DNA of 39,077 nt from an uncultured Clostridia bacterium (GTDB taxonomy: Bacteria; Bacillota; Clostridia; Christensenellales; CAG-138): contig CALAXO010000144.1 in NCBI GenBank assembly GCA_937894955.1, positions 1 to 39,077 of the forward strand, read 5' to 3'. The first letter of the stretch is position 1. Every line of letters begins with the position of its first letter. Shown here one piece after another: positions 33,501-39,077 of the stretch. The notes under the pieces are model-generated. The model was given only the letters and a program-made list of their open reading frames with translations, searched no databases and was not told the origin of the DNA. Position numbers and translations under genes: made by a program.

Positions 33501-34050
33501 CTGCATTGAACTTGCGGAGGCGGACGGGTCGGGTGCAATACATGATAACCAAACCGTGACGGCAGGAGGGATAATCGGTTCCCTGAGAACCCGTGCGGTC
33601 AAATCCGGCGCGGGACTGATGGCGTATGCGGTGTTGGAGGATATGAGCGGAAGCATTGAGATTGCGGCGTTTCCGAGCATTTACCAAAAGTATGCTTCTC
33701 TTATCGCAAACGATAAGTGCGTTGCCGTCCGCGGCAGGTTCTCCATGCGGGAGGACAGGGATAATTCAATATTGATTGACGAAATTGTTCCGCTGCAAAA
33801 GGGTTCAAAAAACGCGGGGGAAAAGCGGCTTGCGCTGAATTTTCCTGCCGATGCGCTGCACCTTCGGAATGCGGCTGTTGATCTGCTGCACAGATTTCCC
33901 GGAAATACGGAGGTTTTGTTCCGCGATGCGGCAGCGGGAAAGGTTTTGCTTGCGCCGCGCCACTGCTGCGTGAACTGTGCGGAGGAGCTGATGCTTGAAT
34001 TGAGGCGTATGCTTGGGGAAGAGAATGTAAAAATTGTACGCAAAAAATAA
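30586..34050 (+). CDS. dnaE: DNA polymerase III subunit alpha (DnaE)
   Basis: The 1154-residue polymerase is the replicative C-family DnaE type. A PHP domain opens it (THLHVHTEYSLLDGA, ITDHGN). The catalytic palm has D395 and D397 in MPDFDVDFC, with GPGRGSGAAS and the finger block PGPMDQIPRYI following. A helix-hairpin-helix and an OB fold (VTAGGIIGSLRTRAVKSG near 990) and a C-terminal domain complete it. AAAGGAGG precedes the ATG at 30586; the frame is open upstream to 30466 but without a good site. It lies between whiA and pfkA, an order common in Firmicutes. Confidence 0.97.
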   Translation: MGFTHLHVHTEYSLLDGAARIRELVLRAKELSMDSLAITDHGNMYGAIAFYKECMKQGIKPIIGMETYVAPNSIYEKQSMRENGHLVLLCKNETGYKNLIKLSSIAFVDGFYYRPRIDYDLLEKHCEGLVCLSACLAGDIPQLLLMNRYDEARRLAKRLQGMFGDDFYIELQNHGIPEQLIVLPRLDALAKELGIKTVATNDIHYVRKEDAEAQDVLLCIQTGHFVDETNRMRMQADEFYLKSEEEMLRRMSGYEEAVRNTAEAAQKCSLTIEFGKRHLPGFTAPDGMTNEQYLRRLCADGLRRRYGEPAKEHLERLEYELSVIISMGFVDYYLIVWDFIHFAKTHGIPVGPGRGSGAASIAAYAMGITDIDPIRYNLIFERFLNPERVSMPDFDVDFCYERRQEVIEYVKNKYGSDHVAQIVTFGTMAARGAVRDVGRVLRIPYQDVDRIAKLIPQEKDITLSRAAELVPELKNLCETDDSVKRLMMLAMKVEGLPRNTSTHAAGVVISSLPTMELVPLQRNDEAVTTQFTMTELEELGMLKMDFLGLRTLTVIRYCCEYIKQSGGTPPDFDSSNYDDKCVYDLISSGDTVGVFQLESGGMTHFMMQMKPTSLEDIIAGISLYRPGPMDQIPRYIECKQNPGAVQYETELLRPILNATYGCMVYQEQVMQIVRDLAGYSLGRSDLIRRAMSKKKHDVMAQERKNFIYGVEEDGVVKIDGALRRGVSKEAAEKIFDEMMDFASYAFNKAHAACYAVVAYRTALLKCLYPAEFMTALINSYLTAADRVSFYIYYCRKQGIRILPPDINRSEARFSVENGAVRFGLAAIRNVGEGAMNDVLEERSRGGAFSDFSNFLRRTSDVLNKRLLEGLIKAGCFDCFGVSRKYLTAHFEQEFTAAAAERKRLETGQLSLFDFGGEDGGSMINTVSEADKADMKTEFDLDILLRAEKEVLGVYVSGHPLMEYEAALSALTPCIELAEADGSGAIHDNQTVTAGGIIGSLRTRAVKSGAGLMAYAVLEDMSGSIEIAAFPSIYQKYASLIANDKCVAVRGRFSMREDRDNSILIDEIVPLQKGSKNAGEKRLALNFPADALHLRNAAVDLLHRFPGNTEVLFRDAAAGKVLLAPRHCCVNCAEELMLELRRMLGEENVKIVRKK

Positions 34051-34084
34051 TATCGAGATATAATAAGTAATAAAGGAGCAAAAG

Positions 34085-35110
34085 ATGAAACGAATCGGAG
34101 TTTTAACGAGCGGAGGCGACACTCCGGGTATGAATGCGGCGATACGCGCCGTTTTCAAAACAGGGGTGGACATCGATTTGCAGGTAATGGGCATTTATCA
34201 CGGCTACAAAGGCCTTATTGAAGGCAGAGTCGGGTACCTTACACATGCCGATGTTGAAAGCAAAATGCACAAAGGCGGAACGATACTCCGCACGGCACGG
34301 AGCGAGGAGTTTAAAACGGAGTGCGGAATCGAAAAGGCGATTTCCGTTCTGCGTGCATACGAAATCGAAGGGCTTATCGTCATCGGCGGAGACGGCAGCT
34401 TTAAAGGTGCGGATGCTCTCGGCAAGCGCGGCATCCCCGTTGTCGGCATTCCGGGAACGATCGATAACGATATGGGATATACGGATTTTACTATTGGGTT
34501 CGATACAGCCGTGAACAATGTTATGAACGAGATATATAAAATTCGCGACACGATGCGCGCGCACGACAGGGTCGGCGTTATCGAGGTCATGGGAAGAAGA
34601 TGCGGAGATATTGCTCTTTGGGCGGGTGTTGCAGGCGCGGCCGACATAATTCTCGTTCCGGAACGCCCTCTTTCATGGGCGGATGCGGCGAACCGGCTTG
34701 CCGCAAACAAACTCCGCGGACAGCTCACAAGCATTGTTATGATCGCCGAAGGCGCGGGCAAAGCGGAGGATTTCTGTGAATATGTCAGAAAATATACCGA
34801 TGTTGAAATAAAGGCGACGGTGCTTGGCTATATCCAGCGCGGCGGCAACCCGTCCGCATTCGACAGAGTGCTTGCCGCTAAAATGGGGCAGCATGCGGTC
34901 GAACTGCTTGCGGACGAGGCGCATATGCGCGGAACGGACCGTGCGGGAAGCAGAGCGGCGGAAAATAACGATTCGCGAGAGACTTTCGGATATGCAGTCG
35001 GCATAAGGGAAAACCGCATTATCAGCGTTCCGCTTGCGGAAGCCGTTTCAACGCGGGATTGCTTTGATGATAAACTTTATGATCTGAATTCGGTTATGGC
35101 AAAATTCTGA
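34085..35110 (+). CDS. pfkA: 6-phosphofructokinase (ATP type)
   Basis: The 341-residue glycolytic enzyme phosphorylates fructose 6-phosphate. TSGGDTPGMNAAIR is at 8-21, the ATP site GGDGS at 101-105 with G104 as in ATP-dependent enzymes, and catalytic D127 in GTIDND. EVMGRRCGDIALWAG and GYIQRGGNPSAFDR form the substrate and effector regions. The protein is about 20 residues longer than usual, the excess being a Gly/Arg/Ala/Asn-rich stretch near residues 280-300. Ribosome site AAAGGAG; it follows dnaE by 34 bp. Confidence 0.97.
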   Translation: MKRIGVLTSGGDTPGMNAAIRAVFKTGVDIDLQVMGIYHGYKGLIEGRVGYLTHADVESKMHKGGTILRTARSEEFKTECGIEKAISVLRAYEIEGLIVIGGDGSFKGADALGKRGIPVVGIPGTIDNDMGYTDFTIGFDTAVNNVMNEIYKIRDTMRAHDRVGVIEVMGRRCGDIALWAGVAGAADIILVPERPLSWADAANRLAANKLRGQLTSIVMIAEGAGKAEDFCEYVRKYTDVEIKATVLGYIQRGGNPSAFDRVLAAKMGQHAVELLADEAHMRGTDRAGSRAAENNDSRETFGYAVGIRENRIISVPLAEAVSTRDCFDDKLYDLNSVMAKF

Positions 35111-35152
35111 GTGCGGCGCAGAGAACGGAAAAGGAAGCAAACAGAAAAATTC

Positions 35153-36595
35153 ATGGATTTAAACAAAAAACGAATGAATGCCGGCATAACTGCCGATGAT
35201 GACAGCTCGGAGCTGTCGGCAGGTTCGACGGTGACGCTTGAAATCACGGCGTACGGTTCGGAGGGGCAGGGGATTGCAAGGCATAACGGCATGGCTGTAT
35301 TCGTGCCGGGCGCAATTTGCGGAGAAACCGTTGAAGCGGAAATTAAAAAAGCCGCACCTTCATTTGCGGAAGCGAAACTTCAAAAAATCCTTCGGCCGTC
35401 GGCAGAAAGGGTAATTCCGCCCTGCCCGCATTACGCCGAATGCGGGGGCTGTGATCTTCTTCACATGAGCTATGCGGAGCAGCTCCGCATGAAGCGCGAA
35501 ACCGTGCGCAGCGCAATGGAGCGCATAGGAGGCTTTCGCGGGATTGAAATTCTTCCGTGCATCGGCGCGGACAAGCCCGAACATTACAGAAACAAGGCCG
35601 TTTTTCAGTTTGCAAATGCCGAAAAGACAAATAAGAAAAACCTTCGGCAGGTTCTTTCGGGCTATTACGAACAAAAAAGCCATAAACTCGTGCCCGTTGA
35701 AACATGCATGATTCAGAACGAAGAGGCAATGACGGCGAAAAGAATCGTTGCCGAATGGGCGAATTTGTTCGGCATCCGCGCCTTCGATGAAAAACAAAAA
35801 AGCGGAACTTTAAGGCAGCTTATGGTGCGCAGAACAGAGGGCGGAGCGATGGCCGCGATAGCAACAACAGGCGCACTTCCGCATTCGGATGAGCTTGTTT
35901 CAATGCTGAAACGCGGTCTGCCGTCGCTTGCATCCTGTATCCACGGCATCAACCGCAACCCGCGTGATCCGGGTATCGGCAGCAAAACCGAGCTGCTGTT
36001 CGGCAGCTCAGAACTTTCCGAAACGGTTTGCGGATTGAAATTCAACGTCAGTGCGCACAGCTTTTTGCAGGTGAACCCCGAACAGACGCAAAAGCTGTAC
36101 CTTGCCGCCGCAAATGCATTGAACCTGACTGCAAACGATGATGTCGCGGATGTTTTTTGCGGGATAGGCACGATTTCCTTGCTTTTGGCTCAACGCGCCC
36201 GCTCCGTTCTGGGCATTGAAGCGGTTCCGCCCGCCGTTAAGGATGCCTGGAGGAATGCAAAACTCAACAACATCAAAAATGCGGAATTCATCTGCGAAAA
36301 TGCCGAAACTGCCCTGCCCCGTCTCGTTGCGGAAGGCAAACGCTTCTCGGCAATTTTACTCGATCCGCCGCGCCGCGGAGCGGAAAAGCCCACTCTTGAT
36401 GCAATTGCAAACAGCGGAGCCGAACGCATCGCGTATGTTTCCTGCAACCCCGCAACGCTTGCCCGCGACTGCAAAATACTCGCCGCCGCAGGCTATGCCC
36501 CGATGTCGGTTCAGCCCGTGGATATGTTCCCAATGACACATCATGTCGAGACGGTTGTCCTCTTGTCGCGGGAAGCTGCCGCCGGACTGCATTAA
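35153..36595 (+). CDS. 23S rRNA (uracil-C5) methyltransferase, RlmD/RlmCD family
   Basis: A 480-residue SAM-dependent RNA methyltransferase that makes 5-methyluridine. A TRAM domain (about 23-82) is followed by the Fe-S cluster cysteines C91, C97, C100 and C185. The SAM site DVFCGIGTISLLL is at about 334-346, DPPRRGAEK near 404, and the catalytic cysteine C431 in YVSCNPATLARD. Which uridine (747, 1939 or both) cannot be told. The ATG at 35153 is chosen; a GTG at 35111 right after the pfkA stop would add a basic 14-residue lead, and an ATG at 35174 also exists. None has an ideal ribosome site. Confidence 0.92.
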   Translation: MDLNKKRMNAGITADDDSSELSAGSTVTLEITAYGSEGQGIARHNGMAVFVPGAICGETVEAEIKKAAPSFAEAKLQKILRPSAERVIPPCPHYAECGGCDLLHMSYAEQLRMKRETVRSAMERIGGFRGIEILPCIGADKPEHYRNKAVFQFANAEKTNKKNLRQVLSGYYEQKSHKLVPVETCMIQNEEAMTAKRIVAEWANLFGIRAFDEKQKSGTLRQLMVRRTEGGAMAAIATTGALPHSDELVSMLKRGLPSLASCIHGINRNPRDPGIGSKTELLFGSSELSETVCGLKFNVSAHSFLQVNPEQTQKLYLAAANALNLTANDDVADVFCGIGTISLLLAQRARSVLGIEAVPPAVKDAWRNAKLNNIKNAEFICENAETALPRLVAEGKRFSAILLDPPRRGAEKPTLDAIANSGAERIAYVSCNPATLARDCKILAAAGYAPMSVQPVDMFPMTHHVETVVLLSREAAAGLH

Positions 36596-36653
36596 ACAAA
36601 CTGCATTAATACATATCAGGTAATACATGAAGCATTAAGGAAAGAGGAGAGCA

Positions 36654-37172
36654 ATGATTTACCGGATAAACGGTGCATACGGCGTCGGGAAATCGACTGT
36701 TGCGGAGCAGCTTAAGGCGAAGCTGCCGAAAGCGCATATATTTGATGCGGAAGAGGTCGGTAATGTTGTCAGGGACAATTATCCCGAGGAATGCAAACAC
36801 AGCATTATTTTTGAGGGGTACCCGCTTTGGAGGGAGCTGAACTGCAGACTGTTGAAGGACATAAGCAGCAAATACGATGGAGATATTATTGTGCCGATGA
36901 CGCTTGTGCCTGATGTTTCGTATACGGAAATTATTCAGCGGCTGACGGACGGCGGTATTTCGGTCGGGTATGTTATTCTTGACGGCGATCGGCAGACAAT
37001 TCACGACAGGATAATTAAGCGCGGAGAGGATGAGGAGTGCCGGTGCATGAACAATATCCGAACATGTCTTGATGCACAATGCGGGGATATGCGTGCCGAG
37101 CACATAAACACCGTCGAAAGAACGCCGGGCGAAATCGCGGATGAAATAATTAAACGTTTTGAAAAGCTTTGA
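36654..37172 (+). CDS. TmrB-like P-loop ATP-binding protein
   Basis: The 172-residue protein has a Walker A GAYGVGKST at 7-15 and a kinase-like fold. Its blocks INGAYGVGKS, EGYPLWRELNCRLL and IIVPMTLV match the plan of the Bacillus tunicamycin-resistance protein TmrB (INGAFGSGK, SYPLWRAFNYSLL, LIVPMTIV), recalled from memory. TmrB is a membrane-associated ATP-binding protein thought to sequester tunicamycin; here the function is inferred. The length is slightly shorter than TmrB. AAAGAGGAG precedes the ATG. It is not certain that it confers resistance, since related proteins are uncharacterised. Confidence 0.78.
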   Translation: MIYRINGAYGVGKSTVAEQLKAKLPKAHIFDAEEVGNVVRDNYPEECKHSIIFEGYPLWRELNCRLLKDISSKYDGDIIVPMTLVPDVSYTEIIQRLTDGGISVGYVILDGDRQTIHDRIIKRGEDEECRCMNNIRTCLDAQCGDMRAEHINTVERTPGEIADEIIKRFEKL

Positions 37173-37227
37173 GAGAATCCGCAATTTCGGGTTTGTAACA
37201 TCGGACGAGGGCAGAGGATATCGGCAG

Positions 37228-38397
37228 ATGATTGAAAAACAATTCACGGCGTTGCTGCGCAGTTTTGTGCAGGACACTGCGCCGAAAACGGAAGAATCGT
37301 GGAACATGGCGGAATTGCAGCGGGCGGCGGCACAGCAGAACATGCTGCCTGTGTTGGCGTATGAAAACAAGCGTTGGAGGCTCTCGGCTGATTCGGAAGT
37401 TTGCCGCCGATTTGACGGTTTTCTGTACGGTGCGATTGTCGGCAACCTGAACCGACGCGTGGACTTTGAAACTTTATCAAAAGAATTTACGGTTCGGGGC
37501 ATTGCGCATATGCCCGTTAAAGGCTATTATCTCCGAATGCTTTATCCCGTTCCGGAGCTGCGCACGTTTGGAGATATTGACATGCTGATCCATCGGGAAG
37601 ACAGGCAAAAGGTACACGAGCTGATGCTTTCGCTGGGCTATTCGGTGAAACAAAACTGGGAGCCGACTTATTCTTATATTAAAGGTGCGGAATATTATGA
37701 AATCCACACAAATTTAATGGACGGCAATCTGGATAACAGAGCCGATTTAAAGGCATATTTTGATGCGGCGTGGCAGTATGCGGAACCGGATGACGGGCTG
37801 CGATACAGGCCGGATTCGGATTTTCATTTCATCTATACGGTGTGCCACCTTGCAAAGCATCTGTACAGCGGCGGCGCGGGGCTGCGAATGTATTTGGATA
37901 TTGCCCTGTTTATGAAGAACGGGTGCGCACGGCTGAACATGAAAAACATTGAGCGGGAGTTGGCAGCTTTGCAGCTGACCGAGTTTTTTCATACGGTGAT
38001 GAATGCATGCAGCGCATGGTTCGGGACGGAATGCGGCTGTTTGCTTCCGCCGCCGGATGAGGCGGCAATCGAAAAGCTTCTTTGTTATACGTTGGATTCG
38101 GATCTTTTCGGTCATTCCCGCGACCACGCGGTGATAAAGCTGCGCAATTCGGAATCGAAAAAGCCCGCAAAGGGCAAATTGATATGCAATATGCTTTTTC
38201 CGCCTGCGGGGGAAATCGAATCGCGCTATACCTTCCTTCAGGGAAGGCGCTGGCTGCTGCCGCTGGCGTGGATCGTGCGTGCGGTGTCGAATTTTCGCCT
38301 GATTCCAAACAGACTGCACAGCATGAAATCCGTTGCCGAAACCGATATCGACCGCGTGGAAACGTATGACGGGTTTATGCGCCGAATCGGACTTTGA
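37228..38397 (+). CDS. Nucleotidyltransferase family 5 protein
   Basis: The 389-residue protein has a polymerase-beta-like nucleotidyltransferase signature: VKGYYLRMLYP at 97-107 and RTFGDIDMLI with acidic D116 and D118. This is the NTP_transf_5 (PF14907) family, members of which are often found with polysaccharide or lasso-peptide genes; their substrates are mostly unknown. The second half has no clear domain. The ATG at 37228 has GAGG 10 nt upstream; a TTG at 37159 would overlap the TmrB-like gene by 14 bp. The two genes are 56 bp apart and may be co-transcribed. Confidence 0.82.
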   Translation: MIEKQFTALLRSFVQDTAPKTEESWNMAELQRAAAQQNMLPVLAYENKRWRLSADSEVCRRFDGFLYGAIVGNLNRRVDFETLSKEFTVRGIAHMPVKGYYLRMLYPVPELRTFGDIDMLIHREDRQKVHELMLSLGYSVKQNWEPTYSYIKGAEYYEIHTNLMDGNLDNRADLKAYFDAAWQYAEPDDGLRYRPDSDFHFIYTVCHLAKHLYSGGAGLRMYLDIALFMKNGCARLNMKNIERELAALQLTEFFHTVMNACSAWFGTECGCLLPPPDEAAIEKLLCYTLDSDLFGHSRDHAVIKLRNSESKKPAKGKLICNMLFPPAGEIESRYTFLQGRRWLLPLAWIVRAVSNFRLIPNRLHSMKSVAETDIDRVETYDGFMRRIGL

Positions 38398-38440
38398 AAA
38401 ATGCACGCATCGGGGCAGAAAAAGCAATGCGGATGGAAAT

Positions 38441-38469
38441 AAAAAAGACCGCCGGTAAATTCAGCGGTC
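38441..38469 (-). terminator. Terminator of the minus-strand surface protein gene
   Basis: On the minus strand GACCGC, an 11-nt loop, GCGGTC and TTTTTTATTT. It lies 38 nt after the stop at 38507, between convergent genes. Confidence 0.75.
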
Positions 38470-38506
38470 ACAGTCTTATGAAGATTACAAAACCCGAATA
38501 TCGTGA

Positions 38507-39077
38507 TTATTCGGCAGTCACGGCCGAACCGAGCTGTTCGCCGTTGATTGTCATTTCGTTGATGGCAGTGCTCCAAGCCTCGAAAGATTCGGTATCATAC
38601 AGTTGTGCGGTGAACATTGTCAGCATATCGCCGGAGTAGATGTAGCATGCAATGACGTATGCATGAACATCTTCAACATCAACGGTTGTTTTATAGTAAA
38701 TAACCGGGTGATCACCGACGGTCAGTTTATAACATTTGTCGTCGGAAACGGTTCCGCCGAAAGCTTCTTTGAAATAAGCTTCGATTTCTTCGACGGACTG
38801 GCTGAAATTGACAGCGGCGTCATCACCGATGGGTGCATTCATGTAAATGACTGCATTCTGTGAATTTTCATCCACGCTGCTGGCAAAAGCAATGATTCCG
38901 CCGATGTCCATAAGCATATAGCCTTCGGGTGCGGTCAGCTTGATGAAGTCGGTTGTAAACTCGCGTGTGGTCTGGTTGAAGCTGTAGCTGTCGGCAGGTT
39001 CCGCAGTGGGTTCTTCCGTGGGCTCCGCAGTGGGTTCCGCGGTAGGTTCCGCGGTGGGCGTTGCGGGAACTTCCGTG
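38507..39077 (-). CDS. Secreted or lipid-anchored protein with Pro-Thr-Ala-Glu linker (5' end outside window)
   Basis: The frame is open from the window edge and gives 190 residues to a TAA-type stop at 38507. The visible N-terminal part is a low-complexity linker of PTAE repeats, as found between a lipobox and the mature domain of many Clostridia lipoproteins. A folded domain of about 155 residues follows, with alternating strands and helices (FIKLTAPEGYMLMD, SVEEIEAYFKEAFGGTV, VIYYKTTVDVEDVHAYVIACYIYSGDMLTMFTAQ). I do not recognise the family. The pattern resembles small extracytoplasmic domains of unknown function. The anchor type cannot be seen in this window. Confidence 0.75.
   Translation of the reverse strand, partial: TEVPATPTAEPTAEPTAEPTEEPTAEPADSYSFNQTTREFTTDFIKLTAPEGYMLMDIGGIIAFASSVDENSQNAVIYMNAPIGDDAAVNFSQSVEEIEAYFKEAFGGTVSDDKCYKLTVGDHPVIYYKTTVDVEDVHAYVIACYIYSGDMLTMFTAQLYDTESFEAWSTAINEMTINGEQLGSAVTAE
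38995..39065 (-). repeat. 12-bp tandem repeats encoding the PTAE linker
   Basis: Units of the form GTGGGTTCCGCG (plus strand) recur about six times with small changes and encode Pro-Thr-Ala-Glu or Pro-Thr-Glu-Glu in the minus frame. Unit length is a multiple of three, so copy-number change would alter the linker length without a frameshift. Confidence 0.75.

Noticed and set aside
36560..36640. Repeated ACTGCATTAA and ATACAT motifs before the TmrB-like gene
   Set aside because: Short and AT-rich; no promoter spacing or terminator structure could be supported.

Overview
The window looks like a chromosomal segment of a spore-forming member of the Clostridia, of the Oscillospiraceae/Ruminococcaceae type. 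The support is a full-length spoIVA, a methionine T-box leader ahead of metG, strong AAGGAGG-type ribosome sites, sigma-A promoters with 17-nt spacers, the murB-rapZ-whiA-dnaE-pfkA gene order, and a dockerin-bearing carbohydrate-binding lipoprotein. Base composition is moderate and even. I see no phage, insertion sequence, CRISPR array, tRNA or rRNA.

Left part (1-8 kb): the 5' two-thirds of cinA (minus); a 1068-residue lipoprotein with a Cthe_2159-type beta-helix and a C-terminal dockerin; a small acidic membrane protein; a NYN-domain nuclease-like gene broken by a one-base shift in a G5 run; and a nucleoside-salvage pair, thymidine kinase plus a 2-deoxyribosyltransferase-like protein (minus).

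Middle (8-20 kb): a marR-MATE efflux operon with tandem promoters and an operator-like palindrome; a methionine T-box and metG; an HD-domain hydrolase; spoIVA with a possible sigma-E promoter; then, on the minus strand, glutamine-dependent nadE, dnaX (with a possible -1 frameshift site that would make a short gamma-like product) and hisS.

Right part (20-39 kb): an HtrA-type membrane protease lies divergent from an OmpR-family response regulator and a PAS/HAMP histidine kinase, a layout that suggests envelope-stress control. The response regulator is interrupted by a 43-bp insertion that carries an exact 34-bp copy of another part of the same gene, as expected from template switching. A PflX-type radical SAM gene overlaps the kinase. 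An orphan membrane-anchored solute-binding-like protein follows. A long run murB-rapZ-whiA-dnaE-pfkA-rlmD comes next, without the glmR/yvcK gene often found between rapZ and whiA. A TmrB-like P-loop protein and a family-5 nucleotidyltransferase follow. The window ends inside a minus-strand surface protein with a Pro-Thr-Ala-Glu repeat linker.

No obviously new multi-gene system is present. The most notable signals are the template-switch insertion in the response regulator, the dnaX slippery site followed at once by TGA, the G-run frameshift in the NYN gene, and the short reading frames starting at the 5' ends expected for the htrA and nadE transcripts.
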